Below are positions 24,033-34,885 of a DNA stretch of 64,000 bases, one piece after another (positions within the stretch are counted from its first letter, which is position 1; every line of letters starts with the position of its first letter). A program made the translations under genes and the position numbers. The notes beneath the pieces were generated by a model, which was not told the DNA's origin, did not search any database, and saw only the letters and a list, made by a program, of their open reading frames with translations. This DNA is from Mauremys mutica. Its lineage: Eukaryota; Chordata; Testudines; Geoemydidae. Where the stretch lies: positions 15,781,925-15,845,924 of the forward strand of contig NC_059087.1 in assembly GCF_020497125.1 (NCBI RefSeq). Direction: 5' to 3'.

Positions 24033-26249
24033 CAACTGTATTCACATATATCCATATCTCAGTGACATCTATCTGGCGCAGATCTGCTGTGACATAACAG
24101 GAGCTGTACCTCACTTTTGGAAAGAGACAGGTTTTAGTTTTAGCATTATTTTCGCATCTTGTATAAAAGATTTCAATTTACCTACAAGAGTTTAAGCCCA
24201 GATGCTATGGGCACATCATAGGTGTGAATTTGGCCCATTAAGTTCATGGTTCTTTGTAGTGAATGCAGAAGGCTTATTTACTAGTGCTGTGCAGAACATA
24301 TTAACATTCAGCCAAGCACACAAGCCAGTGAACATCTCTTCTCTAGTTAACAGTCTCTTCAGCATTTGCCCCATAGAAAATCTCAGCATCTAAACTACTA
24401 TGGGATATTTCTGCAACTACATGGAAAGCAGAGCCCAAGACAATGAGAATTTTCTGCAGTAAGAGCATTTCTAAACTGAGCATTCATATTCCATAGAAAG
24501 CCTATCAGAGACATTCAGGTGGATAAAATGCATCTGAGCCCCTGTCTTCCCCTCACCTTCCATCTTTTATAACCCATCCCATGCTGTACTGTACTTTCTA
24601 CAGGTTTAATTTAACACATCATCAGTAAACTTTCTGTGAACAGTTTAAAAAACTTACTATGTCCCCATAGTGGTTCCTTTTTCTGGTGACTGTACATGTT
24701 GGAGTATCTCTTCTGCCTTCTTTTTCTACCACTTGGTTATTTTCTTGTATCACACTTCCATCTTTCCAGCTCTTTCCATTTCTTTTTCCTCAGTGGGATT
24801 TTTTTAAAATCCAAATCTTTCTCTCTTCCCCTTTCTTTTCTGCCTCTCTATTTTTCTCATGCCATTCACACGCTCTACCTCTACAAACGTATGCAATTGT
24901 TCAGACTTTCTTTCCAAGGTTTCCCCTCAGGCATGCACCTCCATTCTCTTGACCCATCCCCCATACATGTCCACTCAAACTCATTTGATCCCTCCAGATA
25001 CACACTCGAAGGTGACCACTTTGGAAAAGGGAGGTTTCTTTTTTCCCTTTCTGGATTTTCAAAGGTTCTCAATGCCTGATTCAGAGAGAGTACTTGAATC
25101 CATATCTCCTATTCCCATTTCCCTTTCTAGAGAAGAATTGATTTGGTCTCCACTCTGGGTACACTGAAATTGCTTTCAGCTGGCTCTGCCTGATCTAGCT
25201 GCAGCCTAGGCAGAACCAGCTTAGTTCAATCAACTATTTACCAGGGACTCAGTTGGTGGTATGAAGCTGCTGCAGGGAGGGATGTGATATTGGACAGTGT
25301 CTGCTCAGATAGCAGAGAGAAAATGAGAACATGAATGTATATATATGCTAGGCTGGACCTTGATGTAAGCAGAGGAGAAAACTGCCTCATGGAAAGGGTT
25401 TTTTATGCTTTTGCCACCCTAGGTTGTAGCATAGCCTGCCTGTAAGGGAGTATTCTCTTTATGGTTTCAGGGAGATGAAGGACTACTGTATGAAAAGAAC
25501 AGGAGAATGCCTACACCCTCTATAGTGTTCTGTTCCTGGCACTAAATTCTATGTTTGTATGGCCCTTGGTATGATTATTACTGAGATATGGGACAAAATG
25601 TGCTTTATGCTGCTGATACAAGTCATGATTTTAGGTGTCAAGTATGAGTTTGTCTCCCCCCAGCCCAACTGTGTCACTGACCCTAACTGTAAACGAAGAG
25701 GGGTCGCTTAGCATAATCTTGCCCTATCTAATGTGACTTAAGAAAAGTAGATACAGTGATCTAAAGTACAAGATGGAATGAGAATGTGAAAATCCAGATT
25801 AGATTCCGGAGAAAAGATACTCTGCCTTTAAGTGAAAGTGACTTTTTATCTCTGTCTTCCTGCAGATACTATATTAGAGAGGCTGACATAAGATATCCCC
25901 AGAGGCCCAAATCCAATTTTAAATCAAATGTAAAAGACTATCTTGTGAAGGCCAAGAATGAATTGGTTCTGCCAAAAGAAAAATTAGCACAGACACAAGT
26001 TTATTTCCAGCCAATCTCTTAAAATAACTGCCTTTTTGTTTAATCATCCTGATCTGATTTTTAAGCTTAGTAAGGATTCAGAGCCTGAAATGACCAGTCT
26101 GTTCCAGGACCACATCTATCTGTAAACCAGTTGCACACAAGTGACTCCTAGTCAGGATTACTTTAGTTAGTGAGATGGGCCATTCCTTGATTCCTTTCAT
26201 TTGTATTCTCTGAGACAGTTTTAACCCTAATCCACATACAAAAATGTAT
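24033..26249. other. Intergenic, no supported gene
   Basis: T/C-rich DNA at 24700-25100. A single acceptor-like site with a following open frame (25866-26020) is discussed under findings but is too weak to call a gene. Confidence 0.55.
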
Positions 26250-26993
26250 AAGGACATGACTACACTTGCAGATGTAGAGTGCTTTGAGTTAAACCAGCCT
26301 TCTTAGAGCGCAGTAGGGAAAGTGCTGTAATCTGTCCACACTGACAACTGCAAGTGCACTGGCGTGGCCACATTAGCAGCTCTTGCAATGGCCACAGAGA
26401 GCAGTGCATTGTGGTAGTTATCCCAGCATGCAAGTGGCTGCAATGTGCTTTTCAAATGGGGGTGGGGTGGAGTGTGACAGGGAGTGTGTTATGTGTATAT
26501 GGGGGGAGAGAGTGGGTTTTTTTGGGGGCTGAGAGCATGTCAGCATTCTGTCTTGTAAGTTCAGACAGCAGCAGACCCCCCCTTTACCCCTCCGCCTCTC
26601 TCTCTCTCACTCAGCATTCCACAGTAATGGTTGCTTTGTCTCGGTGCAGATAAGCATGCTGGCTGTCAGAAACAGAGCTTTCAAAGGGCATATCCGTATT
26701 CCTGCAGTGATTGCAAAACAATGGCAAGAGTGGCCACTTGATTTAAGGGGATTATGGGACATTTCCAGAGCTGATCAGAGCGCAGTAATGCAACACCTCG
26801 TTCACACTGATGCCCAGGGATTTCAGCCAATGCACACCAAGTGTTAAACTTCTCACCGAGGTAGAGTACCAGGAGTGCTCTAGCCCTGGAGTCAGAGCGC
26901 TCTATGTGCCTTTCCAGTGTGGATGGGTAGTGAGTTAGGGCACCCGGGGACTGCTTTAATGTGCTCTAACTCGCAAGTGTAGCCAAGCCCTTA
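26250..26993. mobile_element. Harbinger-type non-autonomous element, ~744 bp
   Basis: The left end aaggacatgactacacttgc and right end gcaagtgtagccaagccctt are imperfect inverted repeats of the local 'gctacactt' family. The interior contains 'agcgcagtaatgcaac' and 'gatttcagccaatgc' but no transposase. The target duplication could not be fixed with confidence. Confidence 0.7.
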
Positions 26994-28084
26994 GCTAAAC
27001 AAGGATGTGTCTCCTGCATTCCCTTCCATTCTTATCTTTCAGAAACTGCAGCAGTTTTGCTTCTTGGGTATTATGTTATTTCAACACACAAGGAGTTCTC
27101 ATGCTATAGCTATTGACCACATGCTACCACTGGAGACTGGTTAAGGTTAATTCTATTAAACTTCAGCACATGCTGCCATGATGGATGATGATGTCATGAG
27201 ATGACCAACCAAGCTCTCTGTTAAATTTATTGATGTAATATCATAATCTTCAATGCTTCATACTTCTGGCCTCATCACGTTTCAAATTACCTACATTTAA
27301 CAGACATGTACAAGTAACACATGAAGATGTTGAGTTAACCTCCGGTGCTTTACTATTACCTAAGATGCTTTGGTAGCTATTAGTACCAAATCTGGAATTT
27401 TGTAGAATTCCAGCAAATTCATTAGCAGGATAAATCTCTGTAAGCTATTTAAAGTGATCTAGTGATACATTTTCTGTGGCTTTATAATAATCTTACTCCA
27501 AGTCCGTGTCACCAATATCTTTCCCACAGACTAAGGCCAGGTTTAAAAACCTTGTTCTCTGATTCCTCCTATCTAAATCCTTTTTATTTTCTTAAGATTC
27601 TCTGCTTCCTTTTTAGAGCCATGTAGATGCCCCATCTACTCCCTCCCGGTGTCACTTTACACACCCACAACCCTGTGCTGTCACCATAGTTGTTCTGGGC
27701 AAGGAAGACTGAATGGGACTCCCTTAAAGCTCATCAACAGCTCTCTTTAATGTCACAGAAAGTGTTGGTGAGAAATGTAGAGCAATCCTACCCCCCACTA
27801 TCAGCTGAGTTCTATGGCATTTCTAGCCCTAGTTGTTATTTATGCGAGGGGCATTGCTAAGTTTATGCTTCACAGATGCAGAACATACTGAGAGTTGCAT
27901 ACTCACCATAACTATGTAGAGTTTCTAACAGATTCCTTGGGGTAAACACTATACAGAACCCAAATAAATAGGGCACTCAAGCTGTATCACAGTGTCTCCT
28001 CCTTCCACTGTCTCAGGAGCTCCCACTAACCTAATATTTTTAAACAATGAGACTGTCCTGAAAGTCAGTGCTTTGATTCCCCAC

Positions 28085-28860
28085 CTCACCCTGTGATGCA
28101 CTGTACCTCAAAATAGCACTCCAAATCCCTTTTATATGATTATCATATGTTTCATACAAAGTATGCCTTGTGAGGTATCATTTGGAAAGTTATCCAGCAT
28201 CATTGTTCTGTCAAAATATATGTATCATCATTGTATATGACATTATGAGATTTTGATATATGTTGGTTACTGAAACACGTTGTGAGTCTGGGAAACGCCC
28301 ACAGACTAGCTCTTCAGTAGCAACAAAGAAGTGGCCAACACCCAGCCAGATGTTAAGTGACCATCACTGGCCATTTGCAAGCACTGGAGTTGTAAACAAC
28401 AAATTTACAATTCACATGAAAGACAGTTGCTGGAGCACATACACCATGAGGCTGCCTAACCTCCGTGACATAGTAAGGATCTTTCCAGCACCTGGAGGAG
28501 AGTATAAAATAAGGGACAATGACATCACCACCTCACCGTTCCTCCCCCACCTACACTGAAGGCAACAAGATCGTTTGGAAGACAAAGAAACATTTGAACT
28601 GGGGAGAATGGTCCGAACTGGAAAAGCTCTTCAGTTAGCACAGACTGTTGGTTTTTGGGTCAGAGAAACCTTACTGCTTCAAATTTGACTTAGCTTGATA
28701 AAGTTCAGGCATTAGACTGTGATTTTCTTTTATTTCTTTTTGTAACCAAATCTGAACTTTTATGCCTATACCACTTAAAACCTAGCTTTCTGTAATTAAT
28801 AAACTTATTTTAATGTTTTATCTAAGCCAGTGTGTTTTTGATTGAAGTTTGGGAAGTCTA
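28085..28860 (+). repeat. Possible LTR-type repeat
   Basis: The segment has the look of a solo LTR. It starts near cctgtgatgcactgtacctc and has a TATA-like agtataaaat at ~28501 and an AATAAA at about 28797, followed by a GT-rich stretch. No second LTR, primer site or target duplication could be recognised, so this stays tentative. Confidence 0.35.
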
Positions 28861-29471
28861 CTCAGGTTACAAAGTCTGGTGCATGTCCACTATCCTTTGA
28901 TGGAGTGGCAACCTAATTAATGAGCTTGCAAGACTGGGGCTGCGGGGGGTGGGAGGAAGATTTCCTGGTGTCTCCCTGGATATAGTTCATGAGTGGCTGG
29001 GGAAAGCATTCATGTACTTTGCTGGGGATTCGTCTGCACACTGATGGCTGACTGAACAGAGCCTGGAGGCGTCTGCTGTTCACTAGCACACCAGTGGAGG
29101 AGACAGCCTGGGGTGTGGAGGAGAGTTAAAGGGGTCACAGTAGTTCCACAGTCCAGATTGCATCCTGGGGGATGTCATGCACCCCCAAGAAGTTTAGAGC
29201 TTGGTATTCTGTGTAATGTGTATTGCCCATCAGCCAATACCGCTAGATTTTCAATTTGGGCTTTAATATGAAACCTCTCATCTTACTATCCCTGGAAGCC
29301 ACAGCCTCCTGAATTATGGTCAATTTTCTTTTAATGTCTAGAGCAGGGATTTATAAACAATCTGAAAAGGCTTCTGAGTCTGTATCCTCCAATGCTGATC
29401 GGGCTAGTTCCCTGCCACCAATAAACCAAGCTAACCTATGTCTGATCTTGTGTTTGGTTGTGACACTCTAA

Positions 29472-29752
29472 GGCTTTGGCTACACTTGCATTTCAAAGCG
29501 CTGCTGCGGCAGCGCTGCCGCGGCAGCGCTTTGAAGCGCTAAGTGTAATCAAAGCGCCAGCGCTGGGAGAAAACTCTCCCAGCGCTGTCCGTACTCCACT
29601 TCCCTGTGGGGAATAACGGACAGCGCTGGGAGCTCCCAGCGCTGGGGCTTTGACTACACTGGCGCTTTGTAGTGCCGCAATTTGCAGCGCTGCAGAGGGT
29701 GTGTTTTCACACCCTGCTGCAGCGCTGCAAATTTGTAAGTGTAGCCAAGCCC
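29472..29752. mobile_element. Harbinger MITE 'copy 1', inserted in a Penelope-like tail
   Basis: This 281-bp element has ends ggctttggctacacttgc and gtaagtgtagccaagccc and a TAA duplication on both sides (29469-29471 and 29753-29755). It is rich in agcgct palindromes: a nearly perfect hairpin near the left end (caaagcgctgc...gcagcgctttg) and a second (gagggtgtg/cacaccctgc) near the right. It is the same family as 46076-47295. Confidence 0.85.
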
Positions 29753-29860
29753 TAAGTACCTTTCCCAGACCTGAGAAAGAGCTCTGTGTAGCTCAAAAGC
29801 TTGTCTCTCTCACCAACAGAAGTTGGTCAAATAAAAGATATTACCTCACCCACCTTGTCT
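29753..29860 (+). repeat. Penelope-like element 3' tail
   Basis: The sequence (gtacctttcccagacctga..., accaacagaagttggtcaaataaaagatattacctcaccca) matches the 3' flank of the GIY-YIG-coding Penelope-like element at 45950-47800. A short stem (gagct/agctc, 29779-29783 with 29790-29794) is bordered by hammerhead-core-like sequence; see findings. The body of the element is missing on the other side of the MITE apart from a few bases (ttgtgacactc). Confidence 0.65.
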
Positions 29861-30164
29861 CAAGCAATAAGCCAGACAGAGGAGCACTGGAATCCTTAAC
29901 TTTGCACTAGACATAGAAACCTGCTTCCTGTCTTCTACTAGAGAGACAGCCCAATCCAAATCAGTGAAGAACATGAGCTTATATCACCTAACTATGCTTA
30001 AAAAAATTGCAGTGAGGTTTCTAGAACTTGACATTTGAAGAAGCCAATAACAGAGTAAGACAGTTCCTTAATCTCTGTATCCATTCTGAAGGGTTTTTAA
30101 ATTTAAAGATGATGCAATTTAGGGCATTTTATCAACTTTTTTTTTAACTCCTATGAATTAACTA

Positions 30165-32335
30165 CTGATAGAGCAGCTAGTCCTGGAACCCACAAGAGGA
30201 GAGGCAGTTCTTGATTTAGTCCTAAGTGGAGCACAGGATCTGGTCCACGAGATGAATATAGCTGGACCACTTGGTAATAGTGACCATAATATAATTAAAT
30301 TGAGTATCCCTGTGGCGGGGAAAACACCACAGCAGCCCAACACTGTAGCATTTAATTTCAGACAGGGAGACTACACAGAAATGAGGAAGTTAGTGAAACT
30401 GAAATTAAAAGGTACAGTGCCAGAAGTGAAATCCCTGCAAGCTATATGGAAACATTTTAAACACCATAATAGAGGCTCAACTTAAATGTATACTCCCAAA
30501 TTAAAAAACATAGTAAGAGAAGCAAAAAAGTGCCACCATGGCTAAACAACAACGTAAAAGAAGCAGTGAGAGACAAAAAGACATCCTTTAAAAAGTGGAA
30601 GTTAAATCCTAGTGAGGGAAATAGAAAGGAGCATAAACTCTGGCAAATTAAATGTAAAAATATAAGTAGGAAAGCCAAAAAAGAATTTGAAGAACTAGTA
30701 GCCAAAGACTCAAAGTAATAGCAAAAAAAATTGTAAGTACTTCAGAAGCAGGAAGCATGCTTTAAACAACCAGTGGGGCCGTTGTGAGGGAGATTCCCAA
30801 ACGTGAGACTTTCTTTTATGTGACAAATCTGAGGAACTGTCACATATTGAGGTGTCATTAAAGGAGGTTTTGGAACAAATTGATAAACTAAACAGTAATA
30901 AGTCACCAGGACCAGATGCTATTCACCCAAGAATGCTGAAGGAACTCAAATGTGAAATTGCAGAACTACTAACTGTAGTTTGTAACCTATCATTTAAATC
31001 AGCTTCTGTACCAAATGACTGGATGATAGTTAATGTGATGCCAATTTTTAAAAAGGGCTCCAGAGGTCATTCCAGCAATTACAGGTCAGTAAATCTGACT
31101 TCAATACCAGGCAAACTGGTTGAAACTATAGTAAAGAACAAAATTGTCAGACACATAGATGAACATAATTTGTTGAGGAAAAGTCAACATGGTTTTTGTA
31201 AAGGGAAATCATGCCTCACCAATCTACTAGAATTCTTTGAGGCGGCTCAACAAGTATGTGGACAAGGGGGATCCAGTGGACACAGTGTATTTAGATTTTC
31301 AGAAAGCCTTTGACAAGGGCCCTCACCAAAGACTCTTAAGCAAAGTAAGTTGTCATGGGATAATCCTCTCATGGATTGGTGACTGGCTAAAAGATAGGAA
31401 ACAAAGGGTAGGAATAGTCAGTTTTCAGAATGGAGAGTGGTAAATAGTGGTGTCCCCCAGGGGTCTGTACTGGGACCAATCCTATTCAACATATTTATAA
31501 ATTATCTGGAAAAAGGGATAAACAGTGAGGTGGCAAAAATTGCAGATGATACAAAACTACTTGCGATAGTTAAGTTCCAAGCAGACTACGAAGAGCTACA
31601 AAAAGATCTTTCAAAACTGGGTGATTGGGCAACAAAATGGCAGATGAAATTCAGTGTTGATAAATGCAAAGTAATGCACATTGCAAAACATAATCCCAAC
31701 TATACATATAAAATGATGGGGTCTAAATTAGCTGTTACCACACAAGAAAGAGATCTTGGAGTCACTATGGATAGTTCTCAGGAAACATCCTCTCAGTGTG
31801 CAGCGTCAGTCAAAAAAGCAAACAGAATGTTTGGAATCATTAAGAAAAGGATAGCTAGAGGATAAGACATAAAATATATTGGCTCTATATAAATCCACGG
31901 TACGCCCACATCTTGAATGCTGCCTGCAGATGTGGTCACCCCATCTCAAAAAAGATATATTGGAATTGGAAAAGGTTCAGAAAAGGGAAACAAAAATGAT
32001 TAGAGGTAGGGAACAGCTGCCATTGAGGAGATATTAATTAGACTGGGACTTTTCAACTTGGAAAAGAGACGACTAAGGAGGGATATGATTGAGGTCCATA
32101 AAATCATGACTGGTGTGGAGAAAGTAAATAAGGAAGTGTCATTGACTCCTTCTCATAACACAAGAACTAGGGGTCACCAAATGAAAGTAATAGGCAGCAG
32201 GTTTAAAATGAACAAAAGTAAGTATTTTTTTCCACACGCCCCACAGTCAACCTGTGGAACTCCTTGCCAGAGGATGTTGTGAAGGCCAAGACTATAACAG
32301 GGTTAAAAAACAAACTAGATAAGTTCATGCAGGAT
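30165..32335 (+). pseudogene. CR1 ORF2 (endonuclease C-term, RT, C-terminal domain), broken
   Basis: The main frame pieces are: endonuclease end 30165-30485; linker 30530-30720; RT from 30852 (SNKSPGPDAIHPRML, PIFKKGS, YLDFQKAFDKGPH after a shift near 31240, NSGVPQGSVLGPILF at 31440); catalytic region 31539-31550; and C-terminal pieces to 32335. The catalytic motif reads IADD instead of FADD. Several frameshifts and stops make it inactive. Confidence 0.9.
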
Positions 32336-32533
32336 AGCCATTGATGGACCTATTAGCCAGGATGGGCAGGGATGGTGTCCCTAGCCTCTGTTTGCCAGAA
32401 GCTGGGCAACAGGGGATGGATCACTTGATGATCTGTTCATTCCCTCTGGGGCACCTGGCATTGGCCACTGTCAGAAGACAGAATACTAGGCTAGATACAC
32501 TATTGGTCTGATCCAGTATCTCCGTTCTTATGG
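30165..32533 (+). mobile_element. CR1 LINE, long copy (endonuclease end to 3' UTR)
   Basis: It begins in the C-terminal part of the apurinic-like endonuclease (LEPTRGEAVLDLVLSGAQDL, then GNSDHNIIKL), passes through the linker and reverse transcriptase, and ends in the CR1 3' UTR (cattggccactgtcagaagacag ... ccgttcttatgg). It is longer but more decayed than the copy at 5.6 kb. Confidence 0.92.
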
Positions 32534-32769
32534 TGATATCCCACTCCGTTATCCACTCAGGCCCCTAGTTCGGTGTCCATGACAATTTTTTAGATCACTA
32601 TAGATTAACTCAAACACTAATGTAAGACAAACATCTTCATTGTATTTCCACTAGGCCAGCTGCTCCAACCCATGGGTGCTCATGGATCTATACCTGCAAC
32701 TTGCGAAGAGGCACTGCTTTTATTTAGTAGCACTAAATCAGTCCATCTTGCCTTGTTTCTCTAGCAGTC

Positions 32770-33210
32770 TCTTCTTCTTCGTCTTCAATGCTTTGCTGAA
32801 CAGTTGGCTGCAATGATCATTCGCCATTTGATCTGTTCCTGTGTGGATACAAGGGCTTGACAGCCCGGGAGTCCAACATCAGAAAGACTTGATGAACCCA
32901 TGTGATAGGGGGTCTGCCTCTGGGCCGCCTTCACCCCCTCAGTTGGTAGAATTTTATCCCAGATGTTACAAGCCACTCGGAAAATGTCATTCGCCAGACT
33001 GTGTTGTGGCATTCTCGCAATATGTCCGAAAAGCATAAGACACCATCTGCGGACAATGTCCTCAATAGTCTGTAGACAAGAGTGACCATAAACATCTGCA
33101 TTACAAATGAAGTCATTCCACTCTATGCCCAATATACGGCGCTGGCATTTTGTGTGGAAAAGCCTCCAGCTTTGCCCAGTCTGAGCAGTAGAGTTCCATG
33201 TTTCACAACT
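32770..33210 (-). pseudogene. Non-CR1 LINE, C-terminal fragment
   Basis: The minus-strand frame contains SCETWNSTAQTGQSWRLFHTKC, RRILGIEWND and 'RRWCLMLFGHIARMP' arranged like the conserved C-terminus of another LINE clade (CETW...FHxxCxRxILGI...RR...xGHxxRM). Family is not certain (RTE/Jockey-type in annotation usage). No RT domain is attached. It is truncated and frame-damaged at the C-terminal side. Confidence 0.65.
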
Positions 33211-33220
33211 GTACACAAAA

Positions 33221-33292
33221 AGCCCATGAAAGCTTATGCCCAAATAAATTTGTTGGTCTCTAAGGTGCCACAAGTACTCCTCATTCTTTTAA
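33221..33292 (+). repeat. Repeat tail, Penelope-like/retrozyme type
   Basis: The block 'ccatgaaagcttatgcccaaataaatttgttggtctctaa' followed by 'ggtgccacaagtactcct' is a recognisable widespread vertebrate tail repeat. The 5' part of this copy is missing. In intact copies known to me this segment follows a short stem and a GAAA, i.e. the 3' half of a hammerhead-like motif; here only the 3' half remains. Confidence 0.5.
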
Positions 33293-33605
33293 CTGTACAA
33301 CAGTATGGAGAGGATACAGCTTGAATAGATTCTGATCCTGAATAGGTCTCTTCTTCCAGCCTGCTTACGTTGCCTCCAGTAAAAAGGAAACTCTTTATGA
33401 AAGGCACAGTACATTTTAATCACACTATCAATAGCACAATGCATTGCAAAGTCTTGTAACACTTGTCACTGGTAACTGAGATGGCATCTGTGCTGGGCTT
33501 CATTCCTGAATGGAAAGACAGCTTCCCTTCTCACTCGTATGTGGAAGAAACAAAATCTTGTGAAGAAAAATTTATGACCACTATCAGCTAGGTTTGCCAT
33601 TTCTG

Positions 33606-34063
33606 AGGTATAAAAAACTAGGACATCCGGGAATCCTGAGACCACAAAACTGGACATATGGCATCATGTATTGAGCACACTTAGGCCTGGTCTACACTAA
33701 GGAGGGGGGGGGTCAAACTAAGGTACGCAAGTTCAGCTACGCGAATAGCGTAGCTGAACTCGAACTACCTTAGTTCGAAGTACTCACCCGTCCAGATGCC
33801 GCGGGATCGAAGTCCGTGGCTCCCCCGTCGACTCCGCCACCGCCGTTCGCGGTGGTGGAGTTCTGGAGTTGACGGGAGCGCGTTCGGAGTTCGATATATC
33901 GCGTCTAGATTAGACGCGATATATCGAACTCCGAGAAGTTGAACGCTAGCCGCCGACCCGGATGGTAAGTATAGACGTATCCTTACAGATTTCCTGGGAG
34001 TGCTACCTCAAAAAAGGGACAATCCTGGGAAACCCTGGACAGGTGGAAACCCTATTCTCATCA
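33606..34063. mobile_element. Outer TIR element interrupted by a MITE
   Basis: The flanks of the MITE at 33684-33982 (left taggtttgccatttctgagg..., right ...ggacaggtggaaaccctatt) are imperfect inverted repeats of each other and of the 'gccaacttt/ggaaaccct' type of small hAT-like elements. The outer element was therefore present before the MITE inserted. Boundaries are approximate. Confidence 0.45.
33684..33982. mobile_element. Harbinger-type MITE, copy B (complete, 299 bp)
   Basis: Termini are ggcctggtctacacta and tagacgtatcc, flanked by TTA on both sides (33681-33683, 33983-33985), the 3-bp duplication expected for Harbinger. It contains a 23-bp perfect hairpin (33885-33907 with 33911-33933) and other self-complementary blocks (ttcagctacgcgaatagcgtagctgaa). 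It is the full-length relative of 134-370. Confidence 0.85.
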
Positions 34064-34463
34064 TTTTTACCACTGGAAGATGTGTATAGGACCCCCATGG
34101 AGTGCATTGGCACAGCTCCTAAATTGGCCAAAGGGGTCACAGTTAGTGTTGCAAGGCTTCAGTTGGTAAGATCATATGCTTCTGCCTGTACAGTACTTAC
34201 AACTCTTGCCAGTCCAGACAGCAAGAGACAAGAGGCAATATTCTCAGCTGGCGAAAATTGGTGTGACTTCACTGATTTCAATGGAATTCCACCAATTCAC
34301 ATAAAATGAGCATCCTGCAGTGCAATTGTTAGAATTGTGGCCTTATCTCCTAGGTTACAGTGCAAGATACTCTGACTCCACCTGGTCCAAGATTTTCTTA
34401 ATTAAACCTACACAGGTCTCTCAATGCTGACAGTTACCTTCACAGTTCACATTATGTTATGGT

Positions 34464-34877
34464 GAAGGTTAAGATTTTGTCATGGGTATTTTTAGTAAAA
34501 TCACAGACAAGTTGTGAGCAAAAAACAAAAATTAACAGAAGCCCATGACTTGTCTGTGACTTTTACTAAAAATATGCGGAGTGGGGGGACTAACAGTTAG
34601 AGCACCCTGCTGCTCTTGCCCCGGCAGCTGCTTTGGCCCTGGGGGCTGCTCTGGCCCCAGCCACTGCTTCTGCAAAGGGAGCTGAGCAGCTGCTACTCTA
34701 GCCCTGGGGGCTGACTGCTGGCCACTGCTCCAGTCCCTCTGTTGCTCCTGGGGGTGGGGGCAGACAGCTGCTCCAGCTCTGCTGTTGCCAGAGGCTGAAG
34801 CCGAAGAAGTCACAGAGGTCCATTAAAGTCATGGAATCCGTGATCTCTGTGACCTCCATGACAGAATCAGATCCTTC
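34464..34877. mobile_element. hAT-type element, 414 bp, with 8-bp target duplication
   Basis: The left end gaaggttaagattttgtcatgg and the right end (reading inward gaaggatctgattctgtcatgg) are imperfect inverted repeats. Flanks gttatggt (34456-34463) and gttatgat (34878-34885) form an 8-base duplication with one mismatch. Inside is a hairpin with ~26-bp arms (34487-34512 and 34548-34574) and a degenerate run of gctgct/ggccctggggg motifs. It has no coding capacity. Confidence 0.75.
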
Positions 34878-34885
34878 GTTATGAT

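Noticed and set aside
24686..25167. Ser/Phe/Leu-rich frames on +
   Set aside because: Pyrimidine-rich low-complexity DNA; no splice sites or homology.
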